Of a stretch of DNA of 64,000 nt, positions 10,872 through 21,689 are shown piece by piece (the first letter of the stretch is position 1; each line of letters begins with the position of its first letter). Source of the DNA: Acanthosepion esculentum (lineage: Eukaryota > Mollusca > Cephalopoda > Sepiida > Sepiidae). The notes below the pieces were generated by a model, which did not search any database, had not been told where the DNA came from, and worked only from the letters and a program-made list of their open reading frames with translations. The position numbers and the translations under genes are program-made. The DNA lies in contig OZ038487.1 in the NCBI GenBank assembly GCA_964036315.1, forward strand, positions 56,903,787 to 56,967,786, read 5' to 3'.

Positions 10872-11252
10872 TTTGGTTTACGGCATATCAACTTCAATGG
10901 GTTATTTAATGCCGACAAGTTTTTTTTATTGCTGGTAATATTTTCTTTCAAAATAAAATAGAGTTCGTAATATTCTTTTCTAAAAATGTATTGCTGGTAA
11001 AAAAAATTTTTTCAAAGTATTTCTGGTATGTATTAAAACCTATTTTTACACTTTTATAGTGTTTTGACTATTTGCCCATAGCTGGGACCCTAACAGTTGC
11101 TACCACCCCGGGTCAGGGTGGACCTGGGAACGTCAACAATTAAGAGATGGTTCCACGCTCCTCAAAAACTCCTGATCAGAAGCCTTGTTGTTGGATGTAG
11201 TTTACCGTCATACCCAAGACGCGGATGTAGTTTACCGTCATACCCAGGACGG
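10872..11252 (+). mobile_element. SINE-like family B, copy 3, inserted in the same LINE
   Basis: TAGAAACAAAGG is present at 10860-10871 and again at 11253-11264, a perfect 12-bp target-site duplication. The inserted copy has the full family structure: head (CGGCATATCAACTTC), AT-rich middle with ATGTATTGCTGG repeats, and GC-rich tail (CATAGCTGGGACCCTAACAG … AGGCCT-like block … GTTTACCGTCATACCC). The last 30 bp (GGATGTAGTTTACCGTCATA…) are duplicated in tandem at the 3' end. Confidence 0.87.
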
Positions 11253-11641
11253 TAGAAACAAAGGAGAAAGTACTGAAGTATGTAATTTCGATCCGCCTAG
11301 ATGGCAGAGAATGTTAACAAATGAAGAAACTTGAGACAACAAAAATGAAGGATGGTGAGAAGACTATGGACTGAATATGTGATCAACAACAACAACGTTT
11401 TAGAAAGAAAAAAAATAGAAACAAAGAGGGTATTTATAGTTAGAATCAGAAACAGACAATTGAAATTTCTCGGGCGCATAAGAAGTAAAATGGGCTTGGA
11501 ATATTTAACTCACAGGACATATTGAAGGCAAAAAGGACAGAGAAAAATAGCTTTTAACCTCACTAACAAGCTTGTGTAAAATGGTTAGCAGAACAAAAAG
11601 TAGGAGAGATAGAAAAAAAAGAAATACTGCTAAGGAGCTAC

Positions 11642-11815
11642 CCTTACACGGAAACCGCTAGTGGCCCGCTGGTGGCAGCCACAAGAGGGCCAACGGTGGG
11701 CTACTAGCGGTCCGCAAATGGTAACATTGCCGAGACGAACACGCCGGCGGTCCGACAGCGGTAAACACTAGTGGTATGCCACCCAGTGGCAGAATGGTGG
11801 CTTGCGTGTAGAGAA
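11642..11815. mobile_element. GC-rich fold-back element (MITE-like) inside the LINE
   Basis: A GC-rich block interrupts the LINE tail. Its ends are inverted: TTACACGGAAACCGCTAGTG on the left and, reading in reverse, TCTACACGCAAGCCACCATT on the right. Internally, CCGCTAGTGGCCCGCTGGTGG and the inverse of GTGGTATGCCACCCAGTGGC repeat the same theme, and ACTAGCGGTCCGC is related. There are no open frames of interest. Class uncertain; I could not fix a target duplication. Confidence 0.55.
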
Positions 11816-12399
11816 AGAACAGGATGTTGTTGAGTATCGTAATCGTCCATGTCTTGAAGAGGCACGGCACATAAAAGAAATAGATCGCTTGCAATTGTTA
11901 AAATTTTCGAATATCCTTCGGCGTTTGTAAGAGGAGTCGCTGCAAAAACTTTGGGAATCACAGGTGTAATAGTGACAAGAATTATGTCAGGGGAATGTAA
12001 CTCGCACATACCATCGACTGCTGCCGGTAATTAAAAATAAAGCCAAATAGAAAAGAAACAAAAAGGTTACGTTAGGAAAAGCAGGATAAAGTAGAGCAGA
12101 AAAATAAAATGTTCAATAGAAATGACAGAGAAAAAAAGGAGCACTTTCAATTTAAACTGCATTTGAAGAGATAAGGAAGCACGCGGTTGATTTTTGTAAA
12201 CAAAAGACGGGAAATGTTTTGATTGGCCATAAATTCAAAGTAAATTTAAATGGAACTCGACGTCAAGTAGCAAAACGAAATACGAATTCAACACAAACAA
12301 TTTGAAATGTAATATGCTTCTGAGCCCTAAGGAAATGCTTTCAAACATTTTGTTTCTAATATCCACTCACGGAAATGTGTCACCCTCTTACGTTTGTAA

Positions 12400-12885
12400 G
12401 GCCGGAAAATGCCCCTAAGTATAAATTACAGTTTTAATGAATTTTGGGATCATCGCTGGGCCCGTCTAGAAACTGATCAATTACTAAACCTTGTACGATT
12501 GCCAATATTACATTTCCACTTCAACATAAACCCCGAGGCAATAATTGGCAATAAACATAAATGGATTACTACATTCTACAAAACAATTATGAGAAATCCC
12601 TGTTAAAATGATGTGAGCTTTCTTGAAGTATTATACACTAAAAGTAGCCAGTTGATCAGTAAGAACCATTTTCTGCCAGCAAAGTTCTTCCCTTGATTTC
12701 GAAAATCTTCAAATTTGTTACCGCGGAACGGAAACTGTATTGTTTTTACTTCCCTTTGCTGTCACCTCTTTAATTCAGGTAAAATTTAAATGAGTCACCG
12801 ATTTTTACCATTTCCTGTTAGTTCTGAGTTATCACCGGAACCGGCAATATAAATATAGTTCATATTTTTCTCATTTTCCTAAATC
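12400..12885. other. No recognisable gene
   Basis: A 65-codon frame at 12409-12606 has no recognisable motif. The remainder is AT-rich and lacks repeat boundaries other than the hAT target site at 12878-12885. Confidence 0.4.
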
Positions 12886-13716
12886 GGAGGTCGGCAACCT
12901 TTTAGAGAGAGCGGACCAGAATGCTATACAGTATCTCAGAGGAGGGCCGTGATATCAAATGTACTATAATAAATTGCCTCGACCTCAGACTACCCCGTCC
13001 ATAAGGATGCCTTGGTCTTGACATTTAAAGAAAAAAAAACAACCAAGTTAATGTTATACAGTGTAACCCGGATATAAGAGAGTTGTCGGGACCGGAGAAG
13101 AAGTCTCTTATATCCGGGTTTGGTCTATTATATATACATTAACACAGGCTCTAATTTGGGACCAGAGAAAATCTCTTATATCCGGGTTACACTGTATTAT
13201 TCAAACACGGTTCCTTATTTTACTGCAGGAATATCAGGATAACAACTAACACAATCAACAAAAATGCAAATTTCATTACTACAAACGAAATACAGTTTAA
13301 AATGGCAAATTATTTAATGAAACTTGTTTCTGCTCATTTTCCGATAACTCCACCACATCAGGTGAAAGGTATTCGTCGATGACAGAAGCAAAATATACAG
13401 GTGGTCATCACCCAACTTTGTTCTTAAACGACTTTTAGTCTATTTCATTTTCGAAAAAGTTGTTCGTAAATAATGTACTTCCAAATAATGTTACCATCAT
13501 TTTCGCATTATTCAATAGGCTTTCATAATTTCCGCTTGGCAAAATATATTTCTTGTACAAGTCAGCCGTGGATTTAGAATTAAATTTTGATTTTTTAAAA
13601 ATTCGTCGCATTAACTAACTGATGATTTTCTGCCACTTGCTTCCACAAATTAGATAGTGTCCAGTTGTTCAGTTGGCGGGCCGGACAAAAATGCTTCGCG
13701 GATTGCCGACGTCTGC
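12886..13716. mobile_element. Non-autonomous hAT element (about 830 bp) with perfect 8-bp target duplication
   Basis: The left end reads GGAGGTCGGCAACCTTTTAG and the right end, reversed, reads GCAGACGTCGGCAATCCGCG. These are imperfect inverted repeats of the GGTCGGCAACC type common in hAT elements. CCTAAATC occurs at 12878-12885 and again at 13717-13724, an exact 8-bp duplication. GCGGACC near the left end and its inverse GGTCCGGC-type at the right also pair. The element carries a nested pogo-like MITE and no transposase frame. Confidence 0.83.
13059..13194. mobile_element. pogo/Tigger-like MITE nested in the hAT element
   Basis: Terminal inverted repeats CAGTGTAACCCGGATATAAG and its inverse (…CTTATATCCGGGTTACACTG) are flanked by TA on both sides (13057-13058, 13195-13196), as expected for Tc1/mariner/pogo transposition. 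The 136-bp interior holds GGACCGGAGAAG, a second CTCTTATATCCGGGTTT, and TAACACAGGCTCTAATTTGG. The same element occurs twice near 34.7 kb. Assignment to the pogo superfamily rests on the CAGTG… ends and the TA duplication. Confidence 0.83.
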
Positions 13717-13989
13717 CCTAAATCTTACCCCCCCCCCCAACGATAGCATCGCTGGTATGTAACTTAAAAAATTTTTCTATCCACATTAGTCACTTACCTT
13801 ATTTGAACATTTGTTTAGAGGTAGCCACCTTTTGTACATTTATATCTCTCCATGTAGAGTCCTTGTGTTCACGGTTTAAACAGTTTCCAAATTGTAACCT
13901 TTTCTGAGAACTTACACTGCAACATTGTATTGTATTTCTGTAGCAAAGAACTTCTTGAGCCATTAAGACACTCGATTTAACTTAATTTT

Positions 13990-14725
13990 CAGTTTTGTCT
14001 TCCTCGTTCCCTTGTTCTTTTTGTAGTTTTACCCTTTCGGCTTTTAATAAACCTGATGAACAGGACAGTCTTTGTGGTGAAAATAAAGGAACTCTCTAAT
14101 CTTTCCCTGACGTTCCAGGACCGATTGATTTTCCCCCCGTTTTCGTCTTTCTCTCTTTACGAGGTAGTCGGCCATTTTCTTCTTACGGTTCGCTACCGGA
14201 GTAGATTTCTAGTGGAATAAAGCTTCATTCAAGCTATATGGACTCAGCCTTGTTTCACTTCCTCTCAAACTCTTTTTACAACAGTCTTAATCTTAATTGC
14301 TGTAAGGCGTTAATCTGGCTGTCATGTGGTATGCAGAACATCAACCTTTACACAGACAATAGTCGACAGTTATGTAGCTACAATAATTTTAATATGATTT
14401 AAGAAAAGTACTTCCATGTATGTAAAATCAGTTTTTTCTTCCTTGATACATTTCTTCTTTCACTGCCTATATTATTTGTATTTATTTCTTTTTCTAGTTT
14501 TACCCTTTTAGCCTTTAATAAATCTGCTGGCGAACAGGATTTCGTCTTCATTCTTAATTGCCGTAAGGGGTTTAACTGGTTGTCTTGAGGTACGTACACG
14601 TACGAGACGGGCGCATACTCTGGAGGCAGAACATCAATATTCACACAGACATGAGTCGACAGTTATGTATCTACAATAATTTGATGTGATTTAAGAAAAG
14701 TACATGTATGTAAAACTAAAACACT
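13990..14725. repeat. Tandem segmental duplication, about 450 bp and 250 bp
   Basis: Blocks at 14019-14070 and 14488-14545 match (TAGTTTTACCCTTT-GGC-TTTAATAAA, GAACAGGA). Blocks at 14292-14432 and 14553-14720 match (CTTAATTG-CGTAAGG-GTT, ACACAGACA-GAGTCGACAGTTATGTA, CTACAATAATTT, GATTTAAGAAAAGTAC). The second copy has an extra segment around GTACACGTACGAGACGGGCG. No coding motif is recognised in either copy. Confidence 0.72.
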
Positions 14726-14824
14726 TATTGTGTCTTGAAAATGAGAAGCTCAAACACTGAGCCGACTTCTAAAAATACATCGTAATATTAGTTCTTGTAA
14801 ACAGGAATAAAAAAAAATATCGGC

Positions 14825-15200
14825 ATTCCGTTAGAAACAAAGAAAAGAGTGTTTAACCGTTATGCCATTTTGTTCTTCTATATGGTAGTGAATGCTGGAC
14901 AATCTCCTCGACGATAAAGAACAGACTTCAGATAACAGAAATCTGGAAAGGGGTCTGAATACTATTGACTGGACATGGAAGTAACGAGGAAGTTTTAAAG
15001 AAATATAAAAAGAACACTTATAATTAAAATCAAAGAGAGGCTGTTGAAATTTCTGGGATGCATAATGGTGAAAAAGAGCACGGAGACACACTCACAGGTC
15101 ATATTGAAGTCAGGAGTTACAAAGGAAAGCAACGAGTAAACCTACCCCTAACGAGCTCATGTAAATGGTTGGAAGAATAGGGGCTGAACGGGATGACGAA
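14825..15200 (+). pseudogene. RTE-like LINE C-terminal fragment
   Basis: Fragments in several frames match the family's C-terminal order: a SLETKKRV-type start, ILFFYMVVNAGQSP (ordinarily ILLYGSECWTIS), GRLLKFLGCIMV, LTGHIEVRSYKGKQRVNLPL and TSSCKWLEE. Many frameshifts are present. This is a 5'-truncated, decayed insertion of the same family as those at 10.1-11.9, 19.9 and 34.0 kb. Confidence 0.68.
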
Positions 15201-15204
15201 AAAC

Positions 15205-16620
15205 AAACCTTACAAATAGATGTAAATTTATGAATAAAAGTTTTCATAGTTTATTTTATTGGGGAAAAATTCTTTGGGTCACCGTTTGAAATGTAAGACA
15301 CAAATTTTAACTGTAATTACTTATGAAAGTTAGAAAGTTCTCTTCGACTGTAAGGAAATGAATATAAATAGCCTTTGAGTGAGGAAGAGAGAAAGTAGAG
15401 TTGGGAGACAAGATCAAAGGGAGTCCACTGTTGCTTTGCTGAGAAAGACAAAACGACGAGGTCGACTCTTGTCTCTTCACAGCTGTCAGTCCTTCTGCCG
15501 AATTGAATGAATATTTGGTTTTTATGGTCTTTTTATGGTTTTTTGTTTATTTGAAATCTGTTTGAAACATGCAAGGCCGCGCGGAGCCCTTGAGCGGTAT
15601 GTTCAATTTTGTCATATTCTCCTTCGATTTGATATTGTCCACTTCCGCCTTCTCTACAATTTCTTTATAATATGCTAAAAATAATGGATGCTGTATTATT
15701 GAGGGTTCACATATTTTTACAATCTGATAAATATAAAGTTATTCTGGTAAATAACCACCTCGCGAAAAACGAAAATGTATAAACCCAGTTTCATGTATGG
15801 ATTTTATTAAAGTTATTAAAAATAGCTTTTTAAAACAATTTAAAATTCGAAAAAATAGTTTTTGTAAAACAATAGAAATTGCCGAGGGCGTACAGTAATA
15901 CTGGTGTCAAAAGAACAAAAATCATTCTTTGACAAATCGTTTTTTTTTGGGGGGGGGGAAGGTTTTTTTGTGGGTACATTTGTTAAACTTCGTCATATGT
16001 TTTTATTACTTGTTGCTGTAATTAATTAAAAGATAAGTTGTGGATCTGAACAACAAAGCAGAGGGCGAGAAAGTTTTTTTTGCTTTTTTTTTTAAATATA
16101 AAATATTTTTATTTTCATGTTTTAACAACTAATTTTTTTTCTCAACGTATACAAGTATTAAAAAGTTCCTTGTTTGTAATTGTTTTCTCAGATAAAAAGA
16201 AGTGCGATTTATTCGCGTGTATATGTGAGAAAAGGAGGCAAGGAAGAAAGTGAAGAAAAGTAAGCGCCACGCGGATTGGTGATGAAGAGTAAGTGTCACG
16301 CAATATCTGAACTGAGCCGTCTATCGTTAATTATTGCCATTCCTTTCTGGCTTGTCTGGTCTAGAAGCTTTGCTTAAATACTCTTCAAAAGGGATCATGA
16401 AGCATTTCTTTTAATGGTTGAAAAATGTTAAATATTTATTTTCAAAGGATTTATTTAACCGGAAGGATGTGCGGACCCGACTTAGAAACCATTTTTTGTT
16501 ATTTGACGATTGACCGTCTTAGCGTTTATTTCCACAGATGTGACGGAATTAGCTTCTCCTTAATTCCCTAATTGTTCACTAGGGGTCGCTCTCCCTACAC
16601 TATAAATGCTGGTCGATTTC
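15205..16620. other. No recognisable gene
   Basis: AT-rich DNA with T/A homopolymer runs and a G9 run near 15950. A short internal similarity (AAGTAAGCGCCACGC and AAGTAAGTGTCACGC, about 16259-16301) is the only structure noted. Confidence 0.45.
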
Positions 16621-16624
16621 TTGC

Positions 16625-18110
16625 CTCGTTCTCTTTTTCACTTTGCAATGTGTTTCACACATCTACCCGATTCTCCTTTACCGACTCTCTGTGCTTCCAC
16701 TTCCGTCTGACACTTTACTGGCGTTAGTGCAGCTCTTGTTCTCCTTGTGGGGAGGCAAGGCTGCCAGAGTCTCGGGAGATCTGTTGCCTTCATCCATCTG
16801 AAGGCGGTCTAGGTATGCCTAGCATTGAGATTCGTCAATATATGCTTCGCATCGGATTCCTGGATCGAATGTGTCGCGAACCGGATGAGGTGGGCGCCTT
16901 CTGGAAGGAAGACGCCCGTAAGAGTTTCCCATCCCTGAGAAGTGTGCACTCGGCCGAGGAGGAGGCTCGCCGTTTACCCAAAGTCGAGTGCTCCTTCTAT
17001 CGTGAATGCCGTCGTGCCCTGAAACTCCTCTTACGGGCGTTGGATGGCCTCTCCAACGTTCAGGCGTTGTCTCGTAAGGCGTTATATCAGATGTTAGTTA
17101 CTCACCTGGCTGGTGATGCGTGGGGCCCTCTGGGTCGCCAAAAGACTTTGCTTAGCGGGCTTGGAGAAATATCCAAACTGCCGCCGCTGTAGTGGGGGAG
17201 TCGAGACCATTGGTCACGCCTTTTTTTCATTGCACGGTGGTAGCACCGCTGTGCAAGTATGTTGATGGTTCGCATGTTGATGGTTCGCATGCTGTCTGGA
17301 AAGTTCTTTGTTCTTGAGGCCGCTTCTGTTTGTAGCAATGTGGCTCCGCCGTTGACGAGGGCTGAACACTGTGTTCTTGTGTTTTTCTAGGTGTTATGAG
17401 AGTCGTGATTTGGACGACGCGTCAGAAGGGATTCTATGGAGGCGAGAAGTTTACCTCTTCCCAACTGATCTTATACTTTGAGCATCAGCTTAATGTCAAG
17501 ATTAGGTCGGAAAGGCGGCGACTCACTTCATCTGAATTCGGGAAAAGGTGGGTGAATCTTGCGCGCTTGTGTCGTGTGAAAGGGGCTGACCTGGAGTGGC
17601 ACTTTGATGCCGGTTAGGCATCAGAATATTGCTTTAGCTGGATTGAACACGGGCAACCCATCCCAAAATTAGGTTAGCTTAGGTTTTGTTTTTTGATTCT
17701 ATAGTTTCATTTTCCAGTAAACTTAGCTAGGGTATGTATGCTCATTGGCCCCTTTTATTTCTGTCCCTATTTTTTCTTTAAGTTTAATCTCCCATCCCCT
17801 CCCTCGTTAGGTGGTCAGTGACGTCAATTCTCTGGTGGATGCGGGGCGTTTTTAGTATCTGTTGTTGTGTCTGAATGAGCGCATGTCTGTGTGAGTGCTT
17901 GGGATGAATGAATGTTTTTATTTTTTTATAGTCCCGCATTAATTTCGTCCGGTTAACTGATGTTTCTGCCACATTTAGTGATTGTGGGGTTTTTATTACT
18001 AACACGATTTTGTTTAGTTTCTTGTAAATAGTTATTTGTCTCATATTGTAAATACTCATTGGGGTTACTTTTAATAAATTTTTAAATTGTTATTTTATTC
18101 CCCTCCCCCC
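16625..18110 (+). pseudogene. Non-LTR retrotransposon 3' end with zinc-knuckle remnant and 3'UTR
   Basis: An open frame at 16815-17192 (GMPSIEIRQYMLRIGFLDRM…) follows SEGGLG, which resembles the P-KEGGLG-P motif after the reverse-transcriptase domain of I/R1-type elements. After a frameshift, CRRC-(8)-H and, in the next frame, FFHCTVVAPLC give a C-x2-C-x8-H-x3/4-C knuckle (about 17180-17240), as found at the C-terminus of many LINE ORF2 proteins. A second frame, 17396-17617, ends LARLCRVKGADLEWHFDAG and is probably the terminal part. A 3'UTR with AATAAA (about 18073) follows. The RT core and endonuclease are absent. Local GC content is higher than in the flanks. Confidence 0.65.
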
Positions 18111-18559
18111 ACAAACGATAAATTGTACATATGGGATCTAGTTAGTATTTTCATAGAGTCATTGAGGTATTATGGTGGGTGTGGTAAGGAAGAATGTGTT
18201 GTTTTGATGCAAGAAATATTGTTAGTATGATTGGGTCAGCGTTTGTGGCTAGCTAAGTTTAAAAGTTAAGACAGAAGATCGACCTTTTCCCCATTCCCCA
18301 CTTCGGCCTTGTGCCACATTTTCTGTTAATACAGAAATAAATAATCTTTTTCACTTTGCATTTCAGCGGATACCTTTAATAATGTGATCTCTCGTAGAAA
18401 TCCGCGTTTTCGGCCACTTGTAGGAAAACGCCACGAAACACACATACACGTACGTACGAACATTCACCAAAATGCAAACTCTTTTACGCCCACACAAAAA
18501 CACAAATGTTAATGCCGTTGTCACGTGTAAATTTCTTGTTTAATACATATATTTGTTGC

Positions 18560-18636
<77 letters not shown>
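18560..18636. repeat. (CA)n/(TA)n microsatellite
   Basis: CA repeats at about 18560-18573 pass directly into a (TA)n run of about 62 bp. Open frames across it are translations of the repeat. Confidence 0.97.
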
Positions 18637-18639
<3 letters not shown>

Positions 18640-19860
18640 GGTCTTGTTTGTTTTCTTTACATCTTCGGTTGGACTTAACTTGAGTCCGCCATGTTCTTGT
18701 AGTTGTTAGACCTTCTTCTAACAGGAATAAACAGCACGTGTTCCTAATTCAACAACACTCCAACCCACAGGGTCATCAACACATGTACCATATCCAGTTC
18801 TTGAGATATTTAAAAATAGAAATAAATAAAAAATCTAACTCCTACGACCACGAAGTCAAAAACAAAAACTTTATTCGCTCACTCGGGCTAATTTTATTCG
18901 GCAAAAATGATCAAAGAATTGTGGCAAACGTCAAACTTACCCTTTGTTTTGTAATATCTAAGTCATCTCTAGAGGAAACTGGCGTTCGATAGGATTTTAT
19001 TGCTTTTTCATTCTATTGGGAATGACACTCAACAGTTCTCCGTTTAAAATCAAGCACAAATAAAACAAAGAAAAATTTGTGCTTCGAGATAATGCGTGAG
19101 TGGTCAGTTTTCTTAATTATTTTCACCTTTTTTACTTGCCCACTCAGTTTCTGTATCCATGTTTCTTTTTCTTACATTTTTCACTTGGCTTTTTGTACTT
19201 CCTTTATCGCTCATAATGAAGAAAAGAAAAAAAATCCCTCAATCTCCTGTCCTTTATGGCAAGAAAGCGGGTTTTCTTGCCCGCTGCTTTCAAGAGATTC
19301 TTTTCATTCTTTATTTTCTTTGCTTAATTTCTACAACTTCTACAATTTGATTGCCATTCTTGTCTTTAATTTTCTTGCTTTCAGTTCGATGTCCTTTTCG
19401 TATTTCGTTCTAGTCTCGCTTGTTTTCTTTCATCTTTTCGTTTAAAAAGAGGAATGATGGGAAGGGAGAACGAGAAGTAAACAGATATCTAATCTAATTA
19501 AGAAATTATAAAAATGTTCTGAACGAAAGATCAAAGATTGAAAAAAATGATAAACAGAATTAATTAACAAAGGAAAAATAAAATAGGGAAGAAATGATTG
19601 TACATTGAAAGAAAGAAAGAAAGTTGGACAGAAAAAGAAAATAAAAAATGTCCGAAGAAATGATAGAAAAAAATGTCCGAAGCAGGAAAGAAAATGAAAA
19701 TAATAACAAACAAACAGTAAATAAATGAGAACAACTTTAATAAAAACAGTCGGTGTGAGAATGAAAGGTAAAGCGGTAAGGGCGATGAAAAGATATGGTA
19801 AAGAGAAACGAGAGAGAGAAAAATACAAATTTGAAGCAGAAAAGATTAGAGTCAAAAAAA
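18640..19860. other. No recognisable gene; strongly strand-biased simple DNA
   Basis: About 19080-19440 is pyrimidine-rich and about 19445-19860 purine-rich on the plus strand, which produces long hydrophobic or lysine-rich translations (for example 19442-19909 minus). I recognise no protein family in them. Confidence 0.5.
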
Positions 19861-20625
19861 TGTTACGGTAGGTTGAGATCACATCGGCGGTCACCCCATG
19901 TTGCGGCACTGAATCTAGTTGGATTAAAGCAGTTGCTTACGAGAAGACAAGGCATGGATGTCAGCAAAAGGAACAGTCCAACATGCAAATTACAAATTGG
20001 AGATACCAGAATCAAACAAGAACAACAATTTAAATATCATGGAAGTGTTTTAACAGAAAACAAAAGAAAAACACCGAATTCCGAAGGTGTATTGAGATAT
20101 TTCGCTAAGCAAAGTATTAAGAAGCAGGAAAAATATCATTAGAAACGAAGGAAAGAGTACTATATGGCAGTAAAAGCTGGACAATCCCCTCACAGATGAA
20201 CAGACTCAAAAGAAACAGAAAATTTGTTTCTACAGAAGGATGCTGAGTATACCATGAACTGGTCGTTTAGGTTTAGGGAAAATGGAAACAAAAAGAGCAC
20301 TTATACTTAACATAAGAAAGAGTTGAAATTTCTAAGGTACATAATGAGGAAAGCGGGCTTGGAAAATGACATTCGCTGGATATTAAAGTCAAGATGGTCA
20401 GAGGAAACAGCGCATAACATGCATAAGCTTGTGTAAACGCATGGCAAAACAGGGTTTAGGAGAGATTGCAAAAAGCCAAAATTTACTAAGAGTTACAAAG
20501 GACATGATATTGTGGAGAGCCATGATCGCCAACGTTCTGAAGGAAAATATGTGTAAGGAAACAGGAAATTTCAACAAAGCGATATTTTTTATTTTTGTTG
20601 ATGTAACTGAGTAACAAAGGACCGA
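19860..20625 (+). pseudogene. RTE-like LINE C-terminal region, best-preserved tail in the window
   Basis: Pieces in order: VSKRNSPTCKLQIGDTRIKQ, EQQFKYHGSVLTENK (normally KFKYLGSVLTEDGK), a YGSKSWTIPSQMNRL-type block, FLQKDAEYTMNWSF, KKSTYT-RVEISKVHNEE, then SLCKRMAKQGLGEIAKSQNL and RVTKDMILWRAMIANVLKE ending near 20560. At least four frameshifts are needed to read through. The 20429-20614 open frame carries the tail. The element is 5'-truncated and has no reverse-transcriptase catalytic box. Confidence 0.75.
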
Positions 20626-20639
20626 AATTACATGTGCAT

Positions 20640-21685
20640 GCATGTAAAAAAAAAAACAAAAAAAAACGAAAACACTAGAAGTTAGGAATTGTGTAGGTGA
20701 TGCGCGTGTGCCTGTGCGTGCATAAGTTCAGTCACAAAGTGTAAGATATTCTCATGCCTGAAGGAGGTCCCGGTTGGTGCCCCTTTTACCGCATGCTAGA
20801 GGGGAAAAAAGAGCTAGTGTTTTTATAGTTGCTTAACAGCACCACCTAACGACTTTTGGGCGAAACCGGCAAAGCTATGTAGAGGTAACCTACAAAAAAA
20901 TATGTTACAAAGAAATAATTTAAAACAACAACAAAAAAAAAAAACCAGTAAAATAAAACAATCTTTATGAACGCCAGCGAACAAAATAAAGTTAAAACAA
21001 AAGCAAAGATCAAACTACCTATCTTAGTGTGTGTGTGTGTGTGTGTGTGTTCGTTCACGTGGCATCTCAAGAAGTCGTCTTCGTCGTTTTGCCCGAATGT
21101 TCTCACCCAGCAGGATGATGTCGGCGCCCAAGACGGCTTCCACTTACAGGTCGCTTTTCGATATTAATCAAGACGGAATAGAGTTGAGAATGACATTTTG
21201 AAAATAATGAAACTTATTTGACATATGACACATCCAGACATTTACACCACGGCATTAATTTGATGAGGCAGGATGAGAGGGAAAGAGGAACATTCAATTA
21301 TATGTAGACGGAGGATTTATGTGTATATATTTTGTGTTCACGCGTGTGCTTTATGTGTGATTAAGAAGTTATGTGTGCGTGAACAGTCTTGCGCGCGCGT
21401 GTGGACACCCAAGTTGAAATGTTGCTATATATTTTACACATTTTAGCGGTATTTGTGAGACGGTTATGTTGATTCTTTGTCATTTAGCCAGATTTAAGGA
21501 AGTGGATATAATATCGTACAAGTTAAGGGGTCCGCAAAACAGGGGCCATGAATGTACATTTAAAATTGTACATGCATGGTTGAGTCTTTCTAGGAACTTT
21601 ACATATTGGCCAAATTTTAGTTTTAATGCACGTTATGTCCATTTTGACAGAATTCATTGTTTCTATGCAACCGTCGACTGAGAAA
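20640..21685. other. Intergenic DNA with (GT)n and short inverted structures
   Basis: A (GT)n run lies at about 21026-21050, with an A/C-rich run before it. A short GCGCGC stretch lies near 21392. No gene or element is recognised. Confidence 0.5.
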
Positions 21686-21689
21686 GAAA

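Larger units (their letters stand above)
10140..11895 (+). pseudogene. RTE/CR1-type LINE reverse transcriptase split by two SINE-like insertions and a fold-back element
   Basis: Removing the insertions leaves one decayed reverse transcriptase. About 10196-10256 encodes NIRYADDTVLVT, containing the catalytic ADD box (A-D-D). About 10571-10870 continues with the thumb region, including KQVQKFKYLKTVLTEQCYTE, TRRRIIINKDAFQTFSTVLR and NSKISLETK. About 11253-11650 continues with pieces of the C-terminal region (RIRNRQLKFLG, SLCKMVSRTK-type) up to EIEKKEILLR. After a 165-bp insertion the tail resumes at about 11815. Stops and frameshifts are present throughout. The order of blocks matches the family's known order, so I am confident this is one element with nested insertions. 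Confidence 0.8.

Noticed and set aside
19442..19909. 155-codon hydrophobic minus-strand frame resembling a membrane protein
   Set aside because: Pyrimidine-rich low-complexity DNA gives F/L/S-rich translations; no family motif or regular membrane-segment pattern.
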